DNA of 64,000 nt from DATFJT01 sp965230755 (lineage in GTDB: Bacteria; Bacteroidota; Bacteroidia; Chitinophagales; Saprospiraceae): positions 186,001-250,000 of the forward strand of contig CBDDLT010000016.1 of the NCBI GenBank assembly GCA_965230755.1. Direction: 5' to 3'. Position numbers and translations under genes: made by a program. The notes below the pieces were generated by a model. The model was given only the letters and a program-made list of their open reading frames with translations. It had not been told where the DNA came from and made no database searches. Shown here piece by piece: positions 35,488 to 43,720 of this stretch. Within the stretch, counting starts at the first letter, position 1. Each line of letters begins with the position of its first letter.

Positions 35488-36444
35488 ATGAGAGCACTTG
35501 CTATAATCAGTGCATGTTTTTTTTGCAGTTCTTTGTTTGGACAGATTTGTCCTGAATCCGCTGAATTTAATAATGCCGGTAAATTGCTTTTACACTTCTT
35601 AACCGAAGCCGAAGCAGACATCTATGCGGATACCAACGGAAATGGGGAAACTGGTTCTTGTCCCACCGGAGAAACCTGTGATCAGCTCACCAGTTATACA
35701 GCAACCGGTTCGGGAACCAGTGCGGGCTACAGTTCTACGGGAGGGCAGTTCAAGGACGCACCCGATCCTAGACTAAGGCTGGATGGAGGAACCTTAAGTA
35801 CTGCAAATACGCCATTTGAAGGTGAAATAGTTTTCAATTTTTCAAGCAGCCCCTCTTTGACATGCAATTATAATTCCGCTGGAATTTTGCCTATCGAATT
35901 GGTAAATTTTGAAGTTGAAATGGTCAATAATGAAGCCCTTGTTTCATGGACCACTGCTTCTGAGATCAACAGTCATTTTATCTCCTTAGAAAAGAGCTTG
36001 GATGGAGTTAACTTCAAAGAGTTAAAGAGATTTTATACCCCTGAAATTTCAACAACAGTAAAGCGGTATAAATTCGTCGATAAAAATATCGGTTCGGGTG
36101 TCTCCTATTATAGACTCTACCAGGAAGATTTGGACGGAAAATCATTCAACAGCAAACTCGTTTCTATTTCTAAAGATGATTTGGACGCGAGTAAAGCTTA
36201 TCAAGGCATTCTAAGTTCGAATATGGTTTCTCTTGGAACGGACCTGAATACTGATTTCGAACCTTCCGGAGATCTTTCGAATTACAGACTTAAAATATTT
36301 GATCCTCAAGGTACGCCTATTTTGGATTTAGCCTATGAAGGAAAGAATATGAATATCAATACCATTGGATTCAAAACAGGCCTGTATTATATTTCCGTAA
36401 TCTCACCAAATGAAGTATTCTCGGATATTTTCATCCTTAAATAA
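35488..36444 (+). CDS. Secreted protein with T9SS type A sorting domain
   Basis: 318 residues. Signal peptide of about 18 residues (ISACFFCSSLFGQ), a short Cys-containing region rich in Gly, Ser and Thr (about 20-130), then the stretch LPIELVNFEVEMVNNEALVSWTTASE and YRLYQEDLDGK, a fibronectin-like module that in many Bacteroidota proteins directly precedes the T9SS tail. The C-terminus (KTGLYYISVISPNEV ... DIFILK) is a type A sorting domain. Expected at the cell surface or released; function unknown. A strong bidirectional terminator follows. Confidence 0.85.
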   Translation: MRALAIISACFFCSSLFGQICPESAEFNNAGKLLLHFLTEAEADIYADTNGNGETGSCPTGETCDQLTSYTATGSGTSAGYSSTGGQFKDAPDPRLRLDGGTLSTANTPFEGEIVFNFSSSPSLTCNYNSAGILPIELVNFEVEMVNNEALVSWTTASEINSHFISLEKSLDGVNFKELKRFYTPEISTTVKRYKFVDKNIGSGVSYYRLYQEDLDGKSFNSKLVSISKDDLDASKAYQGILSSNMVSLGTDLNTDFEPSGDLSNYRLKIFDPQGTPILDLAYEGKNMNINTIGFKTGLYYISVISPNEVFSDIFILK

Positions 36445-36465
36445 ACCCTTGGAAAGCGTTATAAT

Positions 36466-36497
36466 AAAAAGGGCCGGTCATAGAACCGGCCCTTTTT
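36466..36497. terminator. Bidirectional intrinsic terminator
   Basis: AAAAAGGGCCGGT (36466-36478) and ACCGGCCCTTTTT (36485-36497) are perfect 13-base complements with a six-base loop. A-run and T-run flank the GC core, so it can stop both the plus-strand T9SS gene and the convergent epimerase gene. Confidence 0.9.
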
Positions 36498-36538
36498 ATT
36501 TCCTCAAACTTATCTCTATTGTCGAAAGTCGATTCGTT

Positions 36539-36946
36539 TTAAGCTTCTTTTTTCTCCATGCACAATTCGATCAAAACACCTCCTGTAGTTTTGGGGTGAA
36601 AAAAGCAAACCAATTTATTATCTGCTCCTTCCTTTGGTGCATCATTCAAACAAACAAAACCCTCGTCTATCAGTCTTTGTCTTTCTTTATAAATATCCTC
36701 CACATCAAAAGCTATATGATGAATCCCTTCACCTTTTTTTTCCAGATAACGCTGAATAGGTCCTTGTTCATCGATGGGAGTTAATAATTCTATCTTATTT
36801 GGTCCTGTTCGAAAGAAAGCCGTTTCTACATGTTCTGATTCGACTACCTCTTTCTTATAACAGGAAGTATTAAGAAGTTTTTGAAACAAGTCAATGGATG
36901 ACTCCATATCGCGAACCGCGATACCTATGTGTTCTATTTTTTTCAC
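36539..36946 (-). CDS. mce: Methylmalonyl-CoA epimerase
   Basis: Glyoxalase/VOC-fold enzyme of 135 residues converting between the (R) and (S) forms of methylmalonyl-CoA, between propionyl-CoA or succinyl-CoA routes in the cytoplasm. Metal ligands of the family are placed as expected: His6 in IEHIGIAV, His in the GEGIHHIAFDV segment, and Glu near the end in GVLIELCM. KIELLTPIDEQGPI is a family signature. Start codon is GTG at 36946. The Fur gene lies 21 bases upstream on the same strand, so they may be transcribed together. Confidence 0.93.
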   Translation of the reverse strand: MKKIEHIGIAVRDMESSIDLFQKLLNTSCYKKEVVESEHVETAFFRTGPNKIELLTPIDEQGPIQRYLEKKGEGIHHIAFDVEDIYKERQRLIDEGFVCLNDAPKEGADNKLVCFFHPKTTGGVLIELCMEKKEA

Positions 36947-36967
36947 TATTGAGTATTTGATGAATTA

Positions 36968-37462
36968 TTAAGCGTTACCCTCTACTTTTTCTCTTTCGCT
37001 TTTGTCGCAATGCCCCTTACACTTTCCATATAAATAAAGTGAGTGTTTCTCCACTTCAAAAGAGAGAAGTTCTCCCATAGTGTCCTTGATTTGTTGCACT
37101 CTGGGATCGCAAAATTCTATAACATCGCCGCAATCGGAACAAATCAGATGATCGTGTTGCTTGAAGCCAAAGGACTTCTCATACTGAGCGATATTCTTCC
37201 CAAACTTGTGTCGCTTGATCAAGTCGCAAGAAACCAGTAGCTCCAAAGTATTATATACCGTGGCCCTGCTCACTCGATAATTATTGGCTTTCATATGGAT
37301 ATACAAGCCCTCCGCATCGAAATGATCATTTCTACAATATATCTCTTCCAGAATAGCGAACCTTTCCGGCGTTTTTCTGCAGTCATTCTCTTCCAAATGA
37401 CGTGAGAAACGATTCCGTACTTCCGTCAAAAGCTTCTCCTTATTTTCCTTTAATTCAGGCAT
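36968..37462 (-). CDS. Fur/PerR-family metalloregulator
   Basis: 164 residues. N-terminal winged helix (RKTPERFAILEEIY, then VSRATVYNTLELLVSCDLI), a metal-binding hinge, and a C-terminal dimer domain with HDHLICSDCGDVIEF and a second Cys pair in GKCKGHC that together form the structural zinc site. Senses iron or peroxide; Fur and PerR cannot be told apart by eye, so no symbol is given. It sits nine bases after the relA/spoT gene and before mce in the same direction, so a shared transcript with the stringent-response enzyme is likely. Confidence 0.92.
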   Translation of the reverse strand: MPELKENKEKLLTEVRNRFSRHLEENDCRKTPERFAILEEIYCRNDHFDAEGLYIHMKANNYRVSRATVYNTLELLVSCDLIKRHKFGKNIAQYEKSFGFKQHDHLICSDCGDVIEFCDPRVQQIKDTMGELLSFEVEKHSLYLYGKCKGHCDKSEREKVEGNA

Positions 37463-37471
37463 ACAAACAAA

Positions 37472-39697
37472 TTATATTCTAGAAACAAAGTTGATCCCTT
37501 TTAGTTCTTTAAGTTTATTAATGACTTCCACAACCTGATCTTTATTTTGAACCACCACCGTTACCTTTCCTTCAAAATAGCCCTCCTTACCATCAATGTA
37601 GAAAGATTTAATATTAAAACCCAGCTCTGAACTGATTTTATTACTTACCGCCTCAATGACCCCCGGACCTGAATCAAGTCCCTTGATTCGAAACTCAACG
37701 GTAGATGGAGACTCTTCGTCTTGCCACTCAGCTCTAATGATCCGATACGCATAGTTAGCCATGAGGTGTTCAGCATTTGGACAGTCTATCCTATGAATTT
37801 TAACCCCTCCCTGGATGTTGATGAACCCAAAAATCTCATCTCCCACAACCGGATTGCAGCAGGGCGATAATTGATACTGAAAATCCATGTCATCCTGAAA
37901 TACAACGACATTCTTTTTCTTCGCCTTCGATGGTTTGGTACTTGGAGTACTCGATCTACCAATACCTGTAAGTTTGGCGAATAAGGTTTCCTTCCTTTTA
38001 ACGAGTTTATTACCGACGACATCAAAGTTCTTGAGCTGACTTAGATCGAATTTTTCATGATAAATATCCAAGAATAATTCCTGGCCATTTTGATACTTGA
38101 ATTCATTGATCAAGAAGTCGATGTTCTCATCATAATCCACCTTAAGCTGAGCCATTTTTCTCAGCAGTGTTTCTTTGCCGATAGAAGCAAGTTTCTTCAG
38201 CTTTTCCTTCAGCGCAGTTCTAATCTTAGACTTAGCCCTTGCTGTTTTAACAAATTTCAACCAATCATCACTAGGACGTTGATTTTTATTGGTAATAACT
38301 TCTAGTTGATCTCCATTTTTAAGCTCATAATCCAAAGGGACCATTTTATTGGCCATCTTGACCCCGGCGCATTGATTGCCCACTTCGGAGTGAATCGAAT
38401 AAGCGAAGTCCAAGGCTGTGGAGCCCTTGGGAAGAACCTTCATGTCACCCCTTGGAGTGTAGACATAAACCTCTTCATTAAATAAGGTTGACTTAAGATC
38501 TCCAAGAAAATCCAAATTGGCATCTTCAGTTGCTTCGATCGTTTCCCTAATCGTTCCCAACCAAGAATCATATACATCATCCGACCTCAAGACTCCCTTG
38601 TATTTCCAGTGCGCGGCAAAACCTCTTTCCGCTATTTCGTCCATCCTCTTAGTTCTAATCTGCACTTCTACATACCTCCCTTGTGGCCCAATAACCGTTG
38701 TATGCAAGGATTCATAACCGTTGGACTTTGGAGTTGTCACCCAGTCCTTCAGCCGTTCCGGTATAGGATCATGTACATCCGTTACGATCGAATAAATATG
38801 CCAACAAACCGGTTTTTCCAACTCTAATGGGGTGTCCACAATGATTCGAATGGCAAAAAGATCGTAGATCTCTTCAAATTCGACCTGCTTACTTTTAATC
38901 TTATTAAAGATGGAGTGTATGGATTTTGGTCTGCCATATATCTCGAATGGAAATGAGATCTCTTTATCCAATACTTTCTTCAAGGGAAAAACGAAAGAGT
39001 CAATATAGTTTTCTCTACTTCTCTTGGTCTCTTGTAATAGTTTCGCAATATCAAAGTAATTGTCCGGGTCCATGACCTTCATGGTCATATCCTCAAATTC
39101 TGTCTTGATATTGTACAAACCTAATCTGTGGGCGAGAGGAGTGTAGATAAAGTTGGTCTCCGATGCTATTTTCAATTGCTTATGCCGGGGCATTGATCCC
39201 AAAGTCCGCATATTGTGTAAGCGATCTGCCATTTTGATCAGAACGACTCTAACGTCAATGAGCATGGCGCTTAACACCTTTTTAAAGTTCTCTGCTTGAG
39301 GACTGGCATTCATTGAAGAAGTGAGAGAGATATTAGCATCCAGTTTTGTTAAACCATCCACGATGACCGCAATCTTTTCATTGAACTTTTTATGGATATC
39401 CTCCAAAGTCACCGGTGTATCTTCTACAACATCGTGAAGCAGTGCAGCAACTATAGCGGTAGGGCCTAAACCAATTTCCTGCGCACATATTCTCGCCACT
39501 TCTATAGGATGAAGTATGTAGGGCTCTCCCGATTTTCGTTTTTGACCTTCATGGGCCTTTTTTGCCATTTCGAACGCCTCCGTAATATCACGACGATCCT
39601 CCTCATTTAGGGTTTCCCCAAATGAATTCAACAACCGGTTAAAATCTGTTTGAACCTGCTGTACTTCCTGTGCTCTTTCTGTACTAACTTCCTTCAT
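37472..39697 (-). CDS. Bifunctional (p)ppGpp synthetase/hydrolase, RelA/SpoT family
   Basis: 741 residues, cytoplasmic, controlling the stringent response. Order: HD hydrolase domain (His63 in LHPIEVA, HD at 88-89 followed by VVEDT, plus KMADRLHNMRTL), synthetase domain (YGRPKSIHSIFNKIKSK, EIYDLFAIRII, GYESLHTTV), TGS domain (VYVYTPRGDMKVLPKGSTALDFAYSIH), a Cys-containing zinc-finger-like region (SPCCNPVVGDEI) and a C-terminal ACT domain. Both HD and synthetase signatures look intact, so it is probably the long bifunctional Rel enzyme of the genome. First gene of a likely three-gene run with fur-like and mce. Confidence 0.95.
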   Translation of the reverse strand: MKEVSTERAQEVQQVQTDFNRLLNSFGETLNEEDRRDITEAFEMAKKAHEGQKRKSGEPYILHPIEVARICAQEIGLGPTAIVAALLHDVVEDTPVTLEDIHKKFNEKIAVIVDGLTKLDANISLTSSMNASPQAENFKKVLSAMLIDVRVVLIKMADRLHNMRTLGSMPRHKQLKIASETNFIYTPLAHRLGLYNIKTEFEDMTMKVMDPDNYFDIAKLLQETKRSRENYIDSFVFPLKKVLDKEISFPFEIYGRPKSIHSIFNKIKSKQVEFEEIYDLFAIRIIVDTPLELEKPVCWHIYSIVTDVHDPIPERLKDWVTTPKSNGYESLHTTVIGPQGRYVEVQIRTKRMDEIAERGFAAHWKYKGVLRSDDVYDSWLGTIRETIEATEDANLDFLGDLKSTLFNEEVYVYTPRGDMKVLPKGSTALDFAYSIHSEVGNQCAGVKMANKMVPLDYELKNGDQLEVITNKNQRPSDDWLKFVKTARAKSKIRTALKEKLKKLASIGKETLLRKMAQLKVDYDENIDFLINEFKYQNGQELFLDIYHEKFDLSQLKNFDVVGNKLVKRKETLFAKLTGIGRSSTPSTKPSKAKKKNVVVFQDDMDFQYQLSPCCNPVVGDEIFGFINIQGGVKIHRIDCPNAEHLMANYAYRIIRAEWQDEESPSTVEFRIKGLDSGPGVIEAVSNKISSELGFNIKSFYIDGKEGYFEGKVTVVVQNKDQVVEVINKLKELKGINFVSRI

Positions 39698-39820
39698 TCC
39701 TTATCTAAAATGAGTAAAATCTTCCTAGCTACATAATCTGCGTTAAAATACTTACACAAAAGATGCTTTTTTCAGAATAAGATTTTAACTTTGCCTCACT
39801 TTTTTCAGCGGGTGTATTCA

Positions 39821-39838
39821 TCCCGATAATTATCGGGA
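39821..39838. repeat. 18-base perfect palindrome
   Basis: TCCCGATAATTATCGGGA reads the same on both strands. It lies between the divergent relA/spoT start and tRNA-Leu, about 70 bases before the tRNA. It could be an operator, a cruciform or a dispersed repeat; no second copy was noticed in this window. Confidence 0.6.
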
Positions 39839-39908
39839 GTTCGACACGGGAGTTAAATGTAATCGTGTGACAACTTTAAAATCCAGTGTACGCCTCGCTG
39901 TACAAATT

Positions 39909-39990
39909 GCGGGTGTGGTGAAATTGGTAGACACGCTAGACTTAGGATCTAGTGCTTAACCGCGTGGGGGTTCGAGTCCCTCCACCCGCA
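39909..39990 (+). tRNA. tRNA-Leu (anticodon UAG)
   Basis: Acceptor arms GCGGGTG (39909-39915) and CACCCGC (39983-39989) pair perfectly, with discriminator A at 39990. The anticodon stem CTAGA/TCTAG encloses the loop CTTAGGA with anticodon TAG, reading CUA (and CUN) leucine codons. A long variable arm marks it as class II, and the T loop TTCGAGT is standard. The 3' CCA is not encoded (CAA follows). Confidence 0.97.
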
Positions 39991-40050
39991 CAACAAAAGG
40001 GAAAAAGGGCGCCGCGAAACGGTAAAGCCTTCAACCCAAATAAAATTATA

Positions 40051-40084
40051 ATAGAGGATATTACCAGGTCGGTATGTCCTCTAT
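40051..40084. other. Hairpin between tRNA-Leu and tig
   Basis: ATAGAGGA (40051-40058) and TCCTCTAT (40077-40084) are perfect complements, with an inner TACC/GGTA pair. Only a weak T-rich tail (TTC) follows, so it is a doubtful terminator for the tRNA transcript. The rest of the 39991-40245 stretch shows nothing else. Confidence 0.45.
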
Positions 40085-40245
40085 TTCACAAAAAACAAGC
40101 GGAAACAAGGATTTAGCTCGAATAGAATATCAGAGCGTCTCGGAATACCGTTCATTGATAAATACCTCATTTTTAGTTCAATACTCCCTATAAGAGTAAT
40201 TGTTCAGAAGTAATTAAAGTTTCCCCTTTTTAATAAATATTTATT

Positions 40246-41640
40246 ATGCCCTCAATAGTTCAGTCTGAAATATCCAATAATCACATTCGAATAGACATTA
40301 ATTTTCCAAAAGAAGAAACCAAAGAATTACTGAATAAAGCGCTTAAAAAAGAGCAGAAAAAGGTAAATCTTAAGGGTTTTAGAAAAGGGAAAGCCCCTAT
40401 CAATACGATTAAAAAACTATACGGAAATCAGATCTTAAGCCAAAGTATATTCGACGAGCTGAACAAGGCCATGTCGGAATACCTGCAAGAAGAAAAGATT
40501 CACTATATCGGAGAACCCCTTCCCATTGAAGAAGATAACAATAATGACCTTGACGTAAAATCCCTTGATGATTATAATTTCGCTTTCGAATTAGGTCTCA
40601 TGCCCAAAGAAGACTTGAAAGGAATGGGAGAAGAGGACAAGTATCTTTTTTATGAAATAGAAGTGGATTCTTCAGAAGCCGAAGATCTTCTGGATCAATG
40701 GCTAAGACAGTTTGGAACCACCGAAAGTGTTGAAAACATTCAAGAAGACAACGATCTTCTCACGCTGGAATTGATGGAGTTGGAAGGAGGTAAAGTAAAA
40801 GACAACGGCATTGAAGCTACTGCGAAAATTCTTTTGGAAGAAATCTCTGATGACAAATTAAAAGAGCAATTTAAAGCCGCAGTCGTCGGTGATGAAATTG
40901 ATCTTAATATTTACGATCTTTCCAAAAACGGAGAGGAGGAATTTATTCGGAAACATTTGCTCAAAATTGAAGAGGGTCAAGAATTCTCTCCTGACTTTAA
41001 GGCAGGTATTGAATCCGTTGATCGTTTTAACAAGGCTGAGTTAAATGAGGACTTCTTCAACAAGGCTTTTGGACAAGACAATGTCAGCAGCAAAGAAGAG
41101 GCATTGGAAAAAGCAACCGAGGCCATTAAGAACCAAAAAGCTGGAAGGGCAAAAGAATTATTGTATAAAGACGTTTATGAAAATATAACGGAGGCCAATA
41201 AGAAAATGGACATTCCTGAGGACTTCATCAAACGTTGGGTTAGCTCATCTCCGTCTATAAAGTCGGAGACAGATGAGGATATCGAGAATATTATGGTGGA
41301 TTTGAGAAATAATATCATCAGGACCAAGTTGCTTGAAAAACTAGAAGTAAAAGTAGAACAGCAAGAAATTCTGGATGCGGCATACGGGCAGGTTTATCAA
41401 TATGGTATTCGAAAAAAAGAAGATGCCGACCCTATTGTGCAGCGCATGCTAGCAGATAAAGGTTTTGTGAATCAGATCGCTGGCAACATAGAAACTTCTA
41501 AGATCATTGACGGTATTGATCAACATGTGACCAAAGAGGTAAAAAAACTCTCATCTAAAGAGTTTGACGATATATTTGAAAATGCAGTTAAAGAGGTCCA
41601 GGCAAAACAAAAAGAGCAAGAAGAAGTTAAAGAAGAATAA
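40246..41640 (+). CDS. tig: Trigger factor
   Basis: Ribosome-associated chaperone of 464 residues that shields nascent chains at the tunnel exit. The N-terminal ribosome-binding domain carries the signature GFRKGKAP at 44-51. The middle PPIase-like part (about 150-240) is diverged, as usual in Bacteroidota, and the C-terminal arms are helical and highly charged, ending in a Glu/Lys-rich tail. It heads the conserved order tig-clpP-clpX, with clpP starting 12 bases after its stop. The three genes couple folding and degradation and are likely co-transcribed. Confidence 0.94.
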   Translation: MPSIVQSEISNNHIRIDINFPKEETKELLNKALKKEQKKVNLKGFRKGKAPINTIKKLYGNQILSQSIFDELNKAMSEYLQEEKIHYIGEPLPIEEDNNNDLDVKSLDDYNFAFELGLMPKEDLKGMGEEDKYLFYEIEVDSSEAEDLLDQWLRQFGTTESVENIQEDNDLLTLELMELEGGKVKDNGIEATAKILLEEISDDKLKEQFKAAVVGDEIDLNIYDLSKNGEEEFIRKHLLKIEEGQEFSPDFKAGIESVDRFNKAELNEDFFNKAFGQDNVSSKEEALEKATEAIKNQKAGRAKELLYKDVYENITEANKKMDIPEDFIKRWVSSSPSIKSETDEDIENIMVDLRNNIIRTKLLEKLEVKVEQQEILDAAYGQVYQYGIRKKEDADPIVQRMLADKGFVNQIAGNIETSKIIDGIDQHVTKEVKKLSSKEFDDIFENAVKEVQAKQKEQEEVKEE

Positions 41641-41652
41641 GAAAAACATAAA

Positions 41653-42339
41653 ATGATACCACAAGACGAATTTAAGAAGTACGCGACGATGCATCTTGGA
41701 ATGAACAGTATGCATCTGGAAAAGTATATGAATACTTTTGCACCTAATATTACCGGCTTTACACCACAGGTAATAGAAGAGAGAAAAATGAACATTGTAG
41801 GTATGGATGTATTTTCCAGACTTATGATGGATAGAATTATTTTTATGGGAGTTCCTGTTAATGACTATGTTTCTAATGTTATTCAGGCTCAGCTTCTTTT
41901 TCTTGAATCGACGGATAAAACCAGAGATATTCAGATGTTCATCAACAGTCCCGGTGGAAGTGTAATTGATGGTATGGGCATCTATGACACCATGCAATAC
42001 GTATCTCCTGATGTAGCTACGATTTGTACCGGTTTGGCAGCTTCTATGGGCGCAGTTCTCCTATGTGCGGGATCTTCTGGAAAAAGATCGTGTTTATCAC
42101 ACAGTAGGGTTATGATCCATCAGCCTATGGGAGGCATGCAAGGGCAGGTCAGCGACATGGAAATAAATTATAAATTGATCAAAGAACTTCAAAAAGAGTT
42201 GTACGAAATATTATCACATCATACCGGTCAAAAATATGACAAAATTGAAGCCGATTGTGATAGAGATAATTGGATGAAGGCAGAAGAGGCCAAAGAGTAT
42301 GGCCTTGTAGATGAAGTTCTCGCTAGAAAACATAAATAG
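41653..42339 (+). CDS. clpP: ATP-dependent Clp protease proteolytic subunit
   Basis: Serine protease subunit of the ClpXP complex, 228 residues, forming the cytoplasmic barrel. Catalytic triad placed as in the family: Ser131 (GLAASMGAV), His156 (SRVMIHQPMGG) and Asp205 (CDRDNWM). Also FINSPGGSVIDGM for substrate binding and EEAKEYGLVDEVL near the C-terminus. An N-terminal extension of about 30 residues precedes the conserved core, as in other Bacteroidota ClpP. It lies between tig and clpX with very short gaps. Confidence 0.96.
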   Translation: MIPQDEFKKYATMHLGMNSMHLEKYMNTFAPNITGFTPQVIEERKMNIVGMDVFSRLMMDRIIFMGVPVNDYVSNVIQAQLLFLESTDKTRDIQMFINSPGGSVIDGMGIYDTMQYVSPDVATICTGLAASMGAVLLCAGSSGKRSCLSHSRVMIHQPMGGMQGQVSDMEINYKLIKELQKELYEILSHHTGQKYDKIEADCDRDNWMKAEEAKEYGLVDEVLARKHK

Positions 42340-42345
42340 AAAATT

Positions 42346-43569
42346 ATGCAACGTTGTTCTTTTTGTGATCGTCCTAAAAGTCAGTCGAAATTACTGATTT
42401 CAGGTTTGGATGCACACATTTGCGACATATGCGCTACGCAGGCCTATGAAATGGTAGAATTGGAATTGGTCGATTTTGAGAAAAACAAAATCGATCTAGC
42501 CCATTTTAAATTGGAGGAAGGAATTACCCCTAAAGACATTAAGGCCAATCTGGACGAATATGTAATCGGCCAGAACGATGCAAAAAGAGCGCTGGCAGTT
42601 TCTGTATACAATCACTACAAGAGAATTAATCAGAAACTGAAAGATGATGTTGAAATAGAAAAGACCAACGTTGTATTGGTTGGACCTACTGGAACAGGGA
42701 AAACACTTTTGGCAAGAACCATAGCCAAGCAACTCAATGTTCCTTTTACCATCGTAGATGCAACGGTATTTACCGAAGCTGGATATGTCGGTGAGGATGT
42801 AGAAAGCATCCTATCCCGATTGCTTCAGGCCTGCGACTACGATATCAAGGCAGCTTCTCAAGGTATCATCTATATTGATGAGATTGATAAAGTTGCCAGA
42901 AAACAGGACAACCCTTCGATAACAAGAGATGTGTCCGGTGAAGGTGTTCAACAATCCCTTCTTAAAATGCTGGAGGGAACAGAGGTCAACGTACCTCCTT
43001 ACGGTGGAAGAAAACACCCCGAACAACAAATGATCACCATTGATACTTCGAATATACTCTTCATTTGCGGAGGAGCTTTCGACGGAATTGAAAAGCTTAT
43101 TTCTCGAAGAATGAACAATCAGGTGATTGGCTTTAAACAGAAGGAAGACCAAGAAGTGGGTGATGAAAACTTGTTGCAATACATCACTCATCAAGATCTA
43201 AAATCTTACGGCTTGATTCCGGAATTAATTGGACGACTTCCGATGATTACCCATCTGAAAAGACTTGATAAAACTGCCTTGAAGAGGATCTTGGTAGAGC
43301 CAAAAAATGCTTTGATCAAACAGTATCAGAAATTATTCAAAATCGAAGATATTAAGCTTAGTATCGAAGAAAAAGCGGTGGATCTTATCGCTGAAAGAGC
43401 TGAAGCTTATGGTCTTGGAGCAAGAGGATTAAGAAGCATTTGCGAGACGATCATGATGGATTTTATGTTCGAATTACCGGGCAGCAATAAGAAAAAACTG
43501 GTTATTACTCCTGGAATTGTCTTGGAAAAGCTAGAGAAATCTAAGTTTGGTAAGTTGAAGGTGGCGTAA
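42346..43569 (+). CDS. clpX: ATP-dependent Clp protease ATP-binding subunit ClpX
   Basis: AAA+ unfoldase of 407 residues that feeds substrates into ClpP. N-terminal zinc-binding domain with Cys4, Cys7, Cys26 and Cys29; Walker A GPTGTGKT at 113-120; pore loop GYVG at 146-149; Walker B IIYIDEID (about 174-181); the ClpP-docking IGF loop in NNQVIGFKQK; sensor 2 in GLGARGLRSI. Length is normal. It starts six bases after the clpP stop and closes the tig-clpP-clpX cluster. Confidence 0.97.
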   Translation: MQRCSFCDRPKSQSKLLISGLDAHICDICATQAYEMVELELVDFEKNKIDLAHFKLEEGITPKDIKANLDEYVIGQNDAKRALAVSVYNHYKRINQKLKDDVEIEKTNVVLVGPTGTGKTLLARTIAKQLNVPFTIVDATVFTEAGYVGEDVESILSRLLQACDYDIKAASQGIIYIDEIDKVARKQDNPSITRDVSGEGVQQSLLKMLEGTEVNVPPYGGRKHPEQQMITIDTSNILFICGGAFDGIEKLISRRMNNQVIGFKQKEDQEVGDENLLQYITHQDLKSYGLIPELIGRLPMITHLKRLDKTALKRILVEPKNALIKQYQKLFKIEDIKLSIEEKAVDLIAERAEAYGLGARGLRSICETIMMDFMFELPGSNKKKLVITPGIVLEKLEKSKFGKLKVA

Positions 43570-43667
43570 ATAGTCCTTAACTTCTAAAGAGCATATTTTA
43601 CTTTGCATTGTTTGCAATTTTTAGAACATTTTTATCCAGTTACTAAAAATCTAATAATAGGAGAAGA

Positions 43668-43685
43668 GTATCTGTATTTAGATAC
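43668..43685. terminator. Weak hairpin between convergent clpX and SdrD_B genes
   Basis: GTATCT (43668-43673) pairs with AGATAC (43680-43685), and the stem can be lengthened outward with mismatches (GAGAAGA against CCCTCTC). There is no T-run, so its use as a terminator is uncertain. It lies in the 151-base gap between the two converging stops. Confidence 0.3.
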
Positions 43686-43720
43686 CCCTCTCACACTTTA
43701 CATTTGTTACTAAAAATTAG

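Noticed and set aside
41551..41997. A 148-codon open frame antisense to the tig/clpP junction
   Set aside because: It overlaps two certain housekeeping genes, has low-complexity F-rich content and no recognisable domain.
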